This document shows positions 1 to 8,695 of a DNA stretch of 64,000 nucleotides, piece after piece. Numbering within the stretch: the first letter of the stretch is position 1; each line of letters begins with the position of its first letter. The stretch is from positions 186,001-250,000 of the forward strand of contig NZ_JAJATX010000001.1 in the NCBI RefSeq assembly GCF_020866965.1, read 5' to 3'. Position numbers and translations under genes: made by a program. This DNA is from Microvirga roseola. Its GTDB lineage: Bacteria > Pseudomonadota > Alphaproteobacteria > Rhizobiales > Beijerinckiaceae. The notes beneath the pieces are model-generated. The model was not told the origin of the DNA and did no database searches. It saw only the letters and a list, made by a program, of their open reading frames with translations.

Positions 1-710
<710 letters not shown>

Positions 711-805
711 GAAGCGGGAATTCCTTCACGTCGAATGAGAGGAGGCGGGCGCAGGCTGCGCCGGATGGCCTGCATATCGGCCGTTCGCCCCGTTCCGTCA
801 ATGGC

Positions 806-1561
806 TTAGCGCCCGTATGATTGCCTTGGCCGTGAGGAGAGGAGCCAGGCCAGAGCATCGGGCAGGAAGGATGCTCTGCTCTCCGAGGCATCAACCCCGA
901 ACCCGATTACGGCCGAGCCCGATCTGACGCTCAGGATCGGCATGTGGCCCCGCAGAAAACCAAGAGGGCCGGTCTCGCTGAAACGCCAGACGGCGCGCCC
1001 GAGGTCCACGCGCCCGTCGATCCGCAGCCGGGTGACCTTGAGGCGGCCCCGGAGCTCCTGCACGGCCTGCAAGGTCAGCGGCCACTGTCCGGGAACGGGG
1101 AGCGTCCGGTCGAAGGTGAGACGCGCGATCTGTCCCCCCTCGTCCCGGGCCTCCTCGCCGAAGGCCCCCGAGCCGGTCGGAGCAAACCGGGCGAGCTGCT
1201 TCGGGACGCCCCAAAGCTCCCGGCCCCCCGCCATGGAGGCCGGATCGTCGACCCAGATATGAGTGATGGAGAGCCCGAAACCGTCATCGGCACGCAGGGC
1301 GACGCCGCAGAGCAGCTCGCGGTATCGCAGCACGCTGCCGGGCCTGTACACCGCCCACCCGGTCACCACGAGAGCCCTGTCGCTGACGGCGAGCGGCGCA
1401 ACGCCCTCCGGCAGGAAAGCCTCGACGGTCGAACGGGGAACGAGCCAGAAGGAGCCGTAAAGCTCTCCCCTGAGCCGCCAGGGCTCCGGGGGATAGGCGA
1501 TGCCGTCGGCAGAAACGGGCCAGCCCGTGGGAGGCCCTGGAGAGGAAGCGCGAGGATCCAT
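806..1561 (-). CDS. Acetoacetate decarboxylase-like family protein
   Basis: About 251 residues from the ATG at 1559-1561; a GTG at 1616-1618 would add 19 residues, and neither start has a convincing Shine-Dalgarno. The sequence carries the family hallmark GGRELWGVPKQLARF. In clostridial acetoacetate decarboxylase the corresponding FPKK holds the Schiff-base lysine followed by a second lysine. Here the first lysine is kept and the second is glutamine. Members of this superfamily are diverse (decarboxylases, aldolase-dehydratases, unknown), so the reaction cannot be assigned. The C-terminus is a positively charged tail. The neighbours give no pathway, and the gene is divergent from the small membrane protein at 1637. 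Confidence 0.7.
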   Translation of the reverse strand: MDPRASSPGPPTGWPVSADGIAYPPEPWRLRGELYGSFWLVPRSTVEAFLPEGVAPLAVSDRALVVTGWAVYRPGSVLRYRELLCGVALRADDGFGLSITHIWVDDPASMAGGRELWGVPKQLARFAPTGSGAFGEEARDEGGQIARLTFDRTLPVPGQWPLTLQAVQELRGRLKVTRLRIDGRVDLGRAVWRFSETGPLGFLRGHMPILSVRSGSAVIGFGVDASESRASFLPDALAWLLSSRPRQSYGR

Positions 1562-1636
1562 GCCGATGGGAACGCAGGCCGCCGTATGGGAGTTGCAACT
1601 GTCAGGCTGGACACTCACTGGGGGCAGGAGACCGAT

Positions 1637-1822
1637 ATGAGATCACGCAACTGGATAGCCCTCCTTGCCGTCGCGCTGCTGATCGTCGCGATGAGCACGG
1701 TGCTATGGGTCGTATTCGTCGACCGTGACGATCCGCCAGGGGCGACAGGGGCAATTCCCGGGGCAGAAACGCCCGCCACCGCCACTCCGGTGACGCCGGA
1801 AACCCCAGGGCGCGTCCCCTAG
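1637..1822 (+). CDS. Small single-pass membrane protein, 61 aa
   Basis: The ATG at 1637 is preceded by GGCAGGAG at 1623-1630, a good ribosome binding site. The product starts MRSRNWIALLAVALLIVAMS and continues as one hydrophobic segment (about residues 6-27). A short acidic patch VDRDDPP and a Thr/Pro/Ala-rich tail follow, with repeated TP pairs. The positive N-terminus followed by a hydrophobic helix predicts an inner-membrane anchor with the tail in the periplasm. I do not recognise the family. Its stop overlaps the end of the convergent livF gene by 4 bases. A longer upstream reading frame in the same phase is only antisense to the decarboxylase-like gene. Confidence 0.6.
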   Translation: MRSRNWIALLAVALLIVAMSTVLWVVFVDRDDPPGATGAIPGAETPATATPVTPETPGRVP

Positions 1823-2532
1823 ACTCCGAGCGTTTCGGCCCGCAGAGCCTCATTCGCCATCAATTCCGCCATGGAGCCCTGAAAACGGATCTCGCCCCGC
1901 TCGATGACGCAGGCCCTGTTGCTGATGCCGGCGGCGAAAGCCCAGTTCTGCTCGGAGAGAAGCACGGCCACGCCCTCGGCCTTCATGGCGCGGATCGCCT
2001 CCGCCATCATCTGCACGATGACCGGCGCGATGCCTTCCGACGGCTCGTCGAGCAGGATGGCTTCCGGATTGCCCATGAGCGTGCGCGCAATGGAGAGCAT
2101 CTGCTGCTCGCCGCCGGACATCTGGCTGCCGCGGCGGTCTCGCATCTCGGCAAGGTTGGGAAAGAGCCTGAAGAGCCGCTCGGGAGTCCAGGGCGAGCGC
2201 CCTGCACCGGCAGCGCGATGGCCGGTCTCCAGGTTCTCGTCGACGGTGAGATCCGTGAAGATGCGCCGGTCTTCTGGAACGTAGCCGAGGCCGAGGCGGG
2301 CGATCCGGTAGGTCGGCAGGCCGATGAGCGAACGGCCTCTGAAGGCGAGGCGGTCGGCCTTCGCGGGGACCAGTCCCATGATCGCCTTGAGCGTCGTCGT
2401 CTTGCCGGCTCCGTTGCGCCCGACGAGGGCCACGACTTCGCCTGCGCGAAGTTCAAGCGACAATCCGAACAGCACCTGCGCGCTGCCGTAGGAGGCGGAC
2501 AGATTCCGGATATCCAGAAGCGGCGCACTCAC
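1819..2532 (-). CDS. livF: Branched-chain amino acid-type ABC transporter ATP-binding protein LivF
   Basis: A 237-residue ABC ATPase with Walker A GRNGAGKTTT near residue 38, signature MSGGEQQML and Walker B ILLDEPSEGI. The GRNGAGKTT and EPSEGIAP variants are typical of LivF. It pairs with LivG to power the fused LivHM permease. Its start overlaps the end of livG by four bases, so translation is probably coupled. It is the last gene of the transporter operon (binding protein, permease, livG, livF). The real substrate is unknown: proteins of this HAAT class also carry amides, urea or aromatic acids, and a divergent amidase lies beside the operon. Confidence 0.93.
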   Translation of the reverse strand: MSAPLLDIRNLSASYGSAQVLFGLSLELRAGEVVALVGRNGAGKTTTLKAIMGLVPAKADRLAFRGRSLIGLPTYRIARLGLGYVPEDRRIFTDLTVDENLETGHRAAGAGRSPWTPERLFRLFPNLAEMRDRRGSQMSGGEQQMLSIARTLMGNPEAILLDEPSEGIAPVIVQMMAEAIRAMKAEGVAVLLSEQNWAFAAGISNRACVIERGEIRFQGSMAELMANEALRAETLGV

Positions 2533-3305
2533 GGGGCTTCTGCTCCTGTCGGCTGCGCAAGGGCGTGGTCATCGCCGAGATAGGCCTGCTGCACATCCGG
2601 GTTGCTGCGAATCTCGTCGGGCGCGCCGCTCGCGATGATCCGGCCGCGCAGGAGCACGAGGACGCGGCCCGCGTGGCCGAAGACTACATCCATATCGTGC
2701 TCGGTGAAGAGGACGCCAATGCCTTCCGATGCCGCGATGGAGGCCGTCAGATCCATGAGCGCCGCCCGCTCGCGAGGGGCCATGCCTGCGGTCGGCTCGT
2801 CCATGAGCAGCAGTTTGGGCTGGCCTGCGAGCGCGATGGCAAGCTCCACCCGTTTCACGTCGCCATAGGCTAGCGCCGAGCAGGGACGATCCGCCGCGTC
2901 CGCCATGCCGACCCGGTCGAGAAGCATCAGCGCCTCTTCGCGATGGCGCTTGCGGGCTGGAGACCAGAGGGCGCGGCTCTCCCTTGCACGGCTCACCAGG
3001 GCCATCTGTACGTTCTCCGCCACGCTCATGGAAAGGAAGGCCTGCGCCACTTGGAAGGTGCGGCCCACGCCCCGGCGAAAGCGCGCCTGCGGAGAGATGG
3101 CGGTGATGTCCTGCCCATCGAGCAGGACCTGCCCATGGTCGGAGCGGAGCTGGCCGCCGATCATGTTGAACACGGTCGATTTGCCCGCGCCGTTCGGGCC
3201 TATGAGGGCGAGCATCTCGCCGCGCTCCAGGGCGAAGTCCACGTCCTGCGCCGCCACCACGCCGCCGAAGGACTTACTGAGGGATTGGACGGCGAGAAGC
3301 GTCAT
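2529..3305 (-). CDS. livG: Branched-chain amino acid-type ABC transporter ATP-binding protein LivG
   Basis: About 258 residues from the ATG at 3303-3305. That ATG overlaps the TGA of the upstream permease as ATGA, which decides the start. Walker A is GPNGAGKSTV, the signature is the LivG-type variant ALAYGDVKRVELA, Walker B is LLLMDEPTAGM, and the D-loop region follows. The long insert between Walker A and the signature (RARESRALWSPARKRHREEA) is typical of LivG, where it contacts the permease. It is a cytosolic ATPase partner of LivF. Confidence 0.94.
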   Translation of the reverse strand: MTLLAVQSLSKSFGGVVAAQDVDFALERGEMLALIGPNGAGKSTVFNMIGGQLRSDHGQVLLDGQDITAISPQARFRRGVGRTFQVAQAFLSMSVAENVQMALVSRARESRALWSPARKRHREEALMLLDRVGMADAADRPCSALAYGDVKRVELAIALAGQPKLLLMDEPTAGMAPRERAALMDLTASIAASEGIGVLFTEHDMDVVFGHAGRVLVLLRGRIIASGAPDEIRSNPDVQQAYLGDDHALAQPTGAEAP

Positions 3306-5149
3306 GCCCGCTCCTCCCGCCAATGCTGGACGGTGCCGACGAGACCGCGCGGGAAGAGCAGCACCATGGCGATGATGCTCAACCCTAAGAACAGTCGCCA
3401 GAGGGAGGTCAGCGGCATGATCTGGTCGCGCAGGAAATGCAGCACGCCTGCGCCCACGAGCGGCCCCATTACCGTCTGGATGCCGCCCAGCAGCAGCATG
3501 GTGAGCGCATCCACGGAGGTGGGAATGCCGAGCAGGCCAGGATCGACGGAGCCCCGCGAGAAGGCGTAGAGACCGCCGGAAAGCCCTGCGGCGGCGCCGG
3601 AGATCATGAAGGCGAGCCAGCGATGCTGGCGCAGATTGATGCCGATGGACTCGGCGCGAGGCTCGGAATCGCGCGCAGCGCGCAGCGCGTAGCCGAAGGG
3701 CGCGTTGATGATGCGGACGAGCAGAAAGACGGCCACGACGGTCAGGCCGAGCGTCATCAGGTAATAGGGGACCTGACCGCTGGCCCAGGCGGAGGGCCAG
3801 ACGCCGACGATGCCGTTATCGCCGCCCGTGACCTCCACCCACTGGAAGGCGACCGCATAGAGGATCTGCGCAGCGGCGAGCGTCATCATCGCGAGATAGA
3901 TGCCGGACAGGCGCACGACGAAGGCCCCGATCAGCGCAGCGCCTGTACCGGCCAGCACGAGCCCTGCGGGGAGCGCGGCCTCCATCGGTGCGCCGAGCCA
4001 CTTCACGGCCAGCGCCGCGCCATAGGCCCCCAAACCGAAGAAGGCTGCATGGCCGAAGCTCACAAGACCGCCGACGCCGATGAGGAGCTGGAGACTGAAG
4101 GCGAAGAGCGCAAAGATCAGGATTTCGGTGGCGACCTTCAGGAGATAGGCGTCGGCCGCCAGCGGGAGGCAGGCGAGCGCAGCAATCGCGGCGAGCCCCA
4201 AAATCCAGTTGGAGGATCGCGGCTTGTGGCTGGCGATGCCGACCGCGTGCGTGCCGCCAACCGTCTCGGGCCGTCCGAACAGGCCGTTGGGCCTGATGGC
4301 CAGCACCACCGCCATGAGCAGGAAGACCACGACGAGCGTGCTCTTCGGAAAGATCAGAATGCCGAAGGCCTGCAGCTGGCCGATGATGAGGGCCGCGAGA
4401 AAAGCGCCCGTCACGCTGCCCATGCCGCCGACGACGGTGACCACGAAAGCCTCCGCGATGATCGCGAGGTCCATGCCCGTATTGGCCGCCACGCGCGGGA
4501 TCTGCAGCGCGCCGCCAAGACCTGCGAGGAAGGCTCCGAGAAAGAGCGTGCCGGTGAACAGTATCGCCTGGTTCACGCCGAGCGCTGCGATCATGTCCCG
4601 GTCCTGCGTCGCCGCACGCACCAGGACGCCGAAGCGCGTCCGGCGCAGAAGCAGCCAGACGAGACCGAGCACGACGGGTCCGGCGGCGATGAGCACGAGT
4701 TCGTAGGACGGAAAACGCCGTCCGAGAATCTCGACCGGCGCGCGCAGTCCCGGTGCACGGGGGCCGAGGATGTCCTGCGGCCCGAAGACCTGCACCACGA
4801 GATCCTGCACCACGAGCACGAGGCCGAAGGTGGCGAGCAGCTGGAAGAGTTCCGGCGCGCCGTAGATGCGGCGCAGGAGCAGAACCTCGATGAGAACGCC
4901 GATGATGCCGACGATGAGAGCTGAGACGAGAATGCCGGCCCAGAAGGAGACCGGCCCGAAGGAGAGCTCGAGGAGCCGCGGCACGAGCGTCGCCGCCGTA
5001 TAGGCTCCGATCATGTAGAGGGAGCCGTGCGCGAAGTTCACGATCCGCGTCACGCCGAAGACGATGGTGAGCCCGCAGGCGGTGATGAAGAGCGACGAAG
5101 CGCTGGCGAGCCCGTTGAGAGCCTGGATGACGAGAAAGGAGGGATCCAT
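3302..5149 (-). CDS. Fused LivH-LivM permease of branched-chain amino acid-type ABC transporter
   Basis: A single 615-residue chain containing both membrane subunits. Residues about 1-295 are LivH (ITACGLTIVFGVTRIVNFAHG, ending AIRPNGLFG). Residues about 315-605 are LivM (GLVSFGHAAFFGLGAYGAAL, RLSGIYLAMMTLAAAQ, ending FPRGLVGTVQ). A linker of roughly 20 residues (TVGGTHAVGIASHKPRSSNW) joins them. The separate proteins are usually about 300 and 330-430 residues, so both halves are near full length. I see no frameshift. The start ATG (5147-5149) has GGGGAGG seven bases upstream, and that Shine-Dalgarno is part of a perfect hairpin. The fusion fixes a 1:1 subunit ratio. Confidence 0.93.
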   Translation of the reverse strand: MDPSFLVIQALNGLASASSLFITACGLTIVFGVTRIVNFAHGSLYMIGAYTAATLVPRLLELSFGPVSFWAGILVSALIVGIIGVLIEVLLLRRIYGAPELFQLLATFGLVLVVQDLVVQVFGPQDILGPRAPGLRAPVEILGRRFPSYELVLIAAGPVVLGLVWLLLRRTRFGVLVRAATQDRDMIAALGVNQAILFTGTLFLGAFLAGLGGALQIPRVAANTGMDLAIIAEAFVVTVVGGMGSVTGAFLAALIIGQLQAFGILIFPKSTLVVVFLLMAVVLAIRPNGLFGRPETVGGTHAVGIASHKPRSSNWILGLAAIAALACLPLAADAYLLKVATEILIFALFAFSLQLLIGVGGLVSFGHAAFFGLGAYGAALAVKWLGAPMEAALPAGLVLAGTGAALIGAFVVRLSGIYLAMMTLAAAQILYAVAFQWVEVTGGDNGIVGVWPSAWASGQVPYYLMTLGLTVVAVFLLVRIINAPFGYALRAARDSEPRAESIGINLRQHRWLAFMISGAAAGLSGGLYAFSRGSVDPGLLGIPTSVDALTMLLLGGIQTVMGPLVGAGVLHFLRDQIMPLTSLWRLFLGLSIIAMVLLFPRGLVGTVQHWREERA

Positions 5150-5156
5150 GAGCTAT

Positions 5157-5174
5157 CCTCCCCGCGAGGGGAGG
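5157..5174 (-). promoter_or_regulatory. Intercistronic hairpin that sequesters the livHM ribosome binding site
   Basis: Between the binding-protein gene and the permease there is a perfect 7-bp stem. On the minus strand, CCTCCCC and GGGGAGG flank a TCGC loop. The 3' arm is the Shine-Dalgarno of the permease, 7 bases from its ATG. If folded, the hairpin would limit permease translation relative to the binding protein. The pairing is seen directly; the effect is inferred. Confidence 0.55.
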
Positions 5175-5201
5175 GGGGACCCGCGCCGAGCCTTCAACCG
5201 A

Positions 5202-6410
5202 TCACTCCTTCCGCGCCGCCTTGACCTCGGACTCAGGATGCATGAAGGGCTCGCCCGCCTTGTACTCCCAATCCGTCATGCGCCCGCCCGCGCCCTGCTG
5301 CTCGAGCTTGCCGACCCAGGCGCCCATCGTCGACTGGTTGTCGATGCCGCGCATGGTGACGGGGCCGATGACCGTCTCGAACTTCGTGTCCTCGAGCGCC
5401 TTGAGGATAGCCTCCGTCTCGGTCGAGCCGGCGCGCTCGATCGTGTCGCGGATCATGTAGGCGGTCATGTAGCCGAGAAGCGATCCGAGGCGCGGCGTCT
5501 CGCTGTACTTCTCGCGGTAGGCCTTCACAAAGGCCTCGTGCTTCGGCTCCTTGATCTGGTCCCAAGGGTAGCCGGTCACGGTCCAGCCCTCCGGCACCTC
5601 GTCCTTCAGGGGCAGCATCCATTCCGGCTCGCCGGTCAGCAGGGACAGAACCGTCGCGTCCTCGAAGAGGCCGCGCGTGTTGCCCTCACGGACGAACTGG
5701 GTGAGGTCGGGTCCGAAGAGCACGTTGAAGATGCCGTCGGGCTTGGCCTGTTCGAGGGCGGAGACGGTTGCGCCAGCTTCAATTTTGCCGAGAGCCGGGT
5801 ACTGCTCGGCGACGATCTCCGCGCCGGGCACGCGCTCCTTGATGAGGCGCTTGAACACTTCCGCGGCCGACTGGCCGTATTCGTAGTTCGGCGCGACGAT
5901 GGCCCAGCGCTTGGCGCCCGAGAGCTTCGCTTCGTCCACCAGCATGCCGACCTGCATGAAGTTGTTGGGGCGGATGCGATAGGTGTAGCGGTTGCCCTGC
6001 GCCATGGTGATGGCGTCGGTCAGCGGCTCGGCGGCGATATAGGGAATCTTCTTCTGGTTGGCGAAATCCGCCATGGCCACGCCGGCATTCGACAGGAAGG
6101 AGCCGAAGAGCAGGGACACGTTCTCGCGGGTCACGAGTTCGTCGGCGACGCGGGTGGCGTCGCCGGGAGTCGCGCCGTCGTCGCGGGAGATGATCTCGAT
6201 GGGCCGGCCGAGCACGCCGCCCTTGGCGTTGATCTCCTCGAGGGCCATCTGCCAGCCGTTTCGGTAGGGCACGGTGAAGGCCGCCCATTTGGAATAGGAA
6301 TTGAGCTCGCCGATCCGGATCGGATCTTTCTGCTGCGCCTGCACGGCCGGGCTTGCCAGCGCGAGCGCCGCTCCAAGAGCCAGCCAGCGGATCATCGATG
6401 CCTTCGCCAT
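5202..6410 (-). CDS. HAAT-type ABC transporter substrate-binding protein
   Basis: A 402-residue periplasmic binding protein. Residues 1-25 are a signal peptide (basic MAKASMIRW, hydrophobic core, cut after PAVQA). The mature part begins QQKDPIRIGELNSYSKWAAF and has the two-lobed Peripla_BP_6 pattern, including EINAKGGVLGRPIEIISRDD and the later DGIFNVLFGPDLTQF. It is the first gene of the operon, with the fused permease 52 bases downstream. Ligand-contact residues cannot be read reliably. The sequence fits amide- or amino-acid-like ligands, and the divergent amidase hints at an amide that is imported and then hydrolysed. Confidence 0.92.
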   Translation of the reverse strand: MAKASMIRWLALGAALALASPAVQAQQKDPIRIGELNSYSKWAAFTVPYRNGWQMALEEINAKGGVLGRPIEIISRDDGATPGDATRVADELVTRENVSLLFGSFLSNAGVAMADFANQKKIPYIAAEPLTDAITMAQGNRYTYRIRPNNFMQVGMLVDEAKLSGAKRWAIVAPNYEYGQSAAEVFKRLIKERVPGAEIVAEQYPALGKIEAGATVSALEQAKPDGIFNVLFGPDLTQFVREGNTRGLFEDATVLSLLTGEPEWMLPLKDEVPEGWTVTGYPWDQIKEPKHEAFVKAYREKYSETPRLGSLLGYMTAYMIRDTIERAGSTETEAILKALEDTKFETVIGPVTMRGIDNQSTMGAWVGKLEQQGAGGRMTDWEYKAGEPFMHPESEVKAARKE

Positions 6411-6568
6411 ATCAGCGCTTCCTTCTCTCGAGGACCTGCGAGGATTTAGGGCCTTTCAGGGCATGAAGAAAGGCCAAACTGCTCAGGTCCGGATTTCCGC
6501 CCTTGCTCGGGCCCGGGCGGGAGTGACACATTCCCTTCTGGTCATTCCCTCAAGCAAGCCGTGGTTCC

Positions 6569-7753
6569 ATGCTCCTCGATCACGATCCCGCCCGCGCCTT
6601 CATGCCCTATCCCGCCGTTTCCGTGCCCCATGCCGAGGGCGGGCCCCTTGCGGGCCTGACCTTCGCCGCCAAGGACCTGTTCGACGTGGCGGGCTACCCG
6701 ACGAGCGCAGGATCGCCCCACATGCTCGCCATGTCCGGCATCAAGACCCGGACCGCGCCCACCGTCCAGAAGCTGCTGGATGCAGGCGCGCGGCTCGTGG
6801 GCAAGACGATCACGGACGAGCTCGCCTTTTCCATGAGCGGCAAGAACGCCCATTTCGGCACCCCGGTGAACGGGGGCGCGCCCGACCGGATCCCCGGCGG
6901 CTCTTCCTCGGGCTCCGCCGCGGCCGTCTCCAACGGCCTGTGCGACTTCGCTCTCGGCACCGATACGGGGGGCTCCGTGCGGGCGCCGGCCAATCATTGC
7001 GGCCTCTTCGGCATCCGCCCCACCCATGGCAGGGTCAGCCTGGAGCTCTGCCACGATCTCGCGCCCTCCTTCGATACCTGTGGATATTTCACCCGCGACG
7101 GCGCGACCTTCGTCCGGGTCGGCGAGGTGCTGCTCGGAACGGACGGCGCTCCCTTGACCCAGAGCCCGAAGATCTATCTCGCCCGGGATGCCTTCGCCCT
7201 GCTCGATGCCCCCGTTCGGGAGGCTTTGAAGCCTGCGCTGCGCAAGGCGCAGGCCGTGCTGGGCGCCCCCGAGGAGGTCGACGTCGCCAGGGAGGGCTTC
7301 ACGGGCCTTTACTGGGCCATGCGCTATATCCAGAGCCGGGAGGCCTGGACCATCGATGGAGCGATGATCGAGCGCTACCGACCGCCTTTAGGGCCCGGCG
7401 TCGCCGACCGCTTCGAGTTCTCGCAGGCGGTCACGGATGCCCAGGTGGCGGAATCCATGATCGTCCGCAGCGCCTTCCAGCTGCGCTTCGCCGATCTCCT
7501 CAGGCAGGACGCGGTGCTGATCCTGCCGACCATGCCGGATATTGCGCCGCTCGTCTCCGAGAGCGACGAGGCCTTGAACGACTACCGCAACAACGCCCTG
7601 AACCTGCTCTGCCTCTCGGTCCTGTCGGGCCTGCCGCAGGTCTCGATCCCGCTCGCTTCCCGAAACGGCGCGCCGCTCGGGTTGTCGATCATGGGGCCCG
7701 CCGGATCGGATCTGAGCCTCGTCTCCCTGGCGGAGCGGATCGCAGCCGCCTGA
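6569..7753 (+). CDS. Amidase-signature family hydrolase
   Basis: A 394-residue amidase-signature enzyme, cytosolic, with no signal peptide. The catalytic Lys lies in LTFAAKDLFDV near residue 36. The Gly/Ser-rich signature PGGSSSGSAAAVSNG follows near residue 110, and the nucleophile serine sits in GTDTGGSVRAPA near residue 137, giving the usual Ser-cisSer-Lys triad. At under 400 residues it is shorter than GatA (about 480) and close to the compact indole-acetamide hydrolase-like amidases. It hydrolyses an unknown amide to acid plus ammonia. It is divergent from the ABC transporter operon, which may import its substrate. Confidence 0.85.
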   Translation: MLLDHDPARAFMPYPAVSVPHAEGGPLAGLTFAAKDLFDVAGYPTSAGSPHMLAMSGIKTRTAPTVQKLLDAGARLVGKTITDELAFSMSGKNAHFGTPVNGGAPDRIPGGSSSGSAAAVSNGLCDFALGTDTGGSVRAPANHCGLFGIRPTHGRVSLELCHDLAPSFDTCGYFTRDGATFVRVGEVLLGTDGAPLTQSPKIYLARDAFALLDAPVREALKPALRKAQAVLGAPEEVDVAREGFTGLYWAMRYIQSREAWTIDGAMIERYRPPLGPGVADRFEFSQAVTDAQVAESMIVRSAFQLRFADLLRQDAVLILPTMPDIAPLVSESDEALNDYRNNALNLLCLSVLSGLPQVSIPLASRNGAPLGLSIMGPAGSDLSLVSLAERIAAA

Positions 7754-7813
7754 TTGAACCCGTTCCACCCTGTCATAGTTACAGGCAGGGCGGAGAGCCC
7801 AAGGGGGCAAGAC

Positions 7814-8692
7814 ATGACCAATCCCGTCGTTCATCCTCACACGCCGCACGTGGCGGTCGCCAGTGCCTGCATGCTGGGCGAGGGGCCTGTCTGGGACCAC
7901 CGCACCGATACGCTCCTGTGGGTCGACATCAAGGGCCCGGGGATCTGGCGCTATCATCCGGAAACCGCCGAGCATTCCCGCGTCGATGCGCCGGAATCCG
8001 TGGGCTTCGTCGCCCTGACCCCTGACCCCAAGGTGGTCATCGCGGGCTTCAAGTCCGGTCTCGCCCGCTTTAACCTGAAAACGGGCGATGTCCAGCGTCT
8101 TGTCGCGCCCGAGGAGGACAAGCCCGGCAACCGGATCAATGACGGCCATGTGGGGCCGGACGGGGCGGTCTATTTCGGCACCATGCACGACGATGAGGCG
8201 GATGCGTCGGGAGCATTCTGGCGCTGGGACGGCAGGGAGCTGGCCCAGTTTCATTCCGGCATCGTCGTCACCAACGGCCCCATCTTCAGCCATGACAGGC
8301 AGACGCTTTACGCCACCGATACGACGGGCCGGACGATCTATGCCTTCGATGCGAACAAAAGCCGGATCGGCGAGCCGCGCAGCTTCGCTCATTTCGACGA
8401 GGGGTGGGGCTATCCGGACGGCATGGCCATCGACGCGGAAGGCCATGTCTGGGTCTGTCACTGGGGCGCGTCGCGCATCACCCGCTTCGGGCCGGACGGC
8501 TCGGTGGAACGGATCGTGCCGGTGCCCACGTCGCAGGTGACGAAATGCGCCTTCGGCGGGCCGGATCTCACCGATCTCTACATCACGACCGCCGCCATCG
8601 GCCACGATCCGCATATCGACCCGATGGCGGGGCATCTCTTCAAGGTCGAGACCGGCATCCGCGGACTGAGGGCCAATATCTTCGAGGGGTAG
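7814..8692 (+). CDS. SMP-30/gluconolactonase/LRE family protein
   Basis: About 292 residues from the ATG at 7814, which has AGGGGGC just upstream; an in-frame ATG at 7754 would start before the likely mRNA leader. It is a six-bladed beta-propeller of the SMP-30 family. The metal-binding pattern includes Glu in ACMLGEGPVWD, Asn/Asp in NRINDGHVGPDG and Asp in YPDGMAID. These enzymes open sugar lactones such as gluconolactone or arabinolactone in the cytosol. The aldose 1-epimerase gene starts 4 bases after its stop, so the pair probably acts in one sugar oxidation pathway. The dehydrogenase for that route is not in the window. Confidence 0.88.
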   Translation: MTNPVVHPHTPHVAVASACMLGEGPVWDHRTDTLLWVDIKGPGIWRYHPETAEHSRVDAPESVGFVALTPDPKVVIAGFKSGLARFNLKTGDVQRLVAPEEDKPGNRINDGHVGPDGAVYFGTMHDDEADASGAFWRWDGRELAQFHSGIVVTNGPIFSHDRQTLYATDTTGRTIYAFDANKSRIGEPRSFAHFDEGWGYPDGMAIDAEGHVWVCHWGASRITRFGPDGSVERIVPVPTSQVTKCAFGGPDLTDLYITTAAIGHDPHIDPMAGHLFKVETGIRGLRANIFEG

Positions 8693-8695
8693 GCG

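Noticed and set aside
3437-4924. A 495-codon plus-strand frame opposite livHM
   Set aside because: It is Glu/Asp/His/Arg-rich shadow sequence produced by the membrane-protein codons of the other strand.
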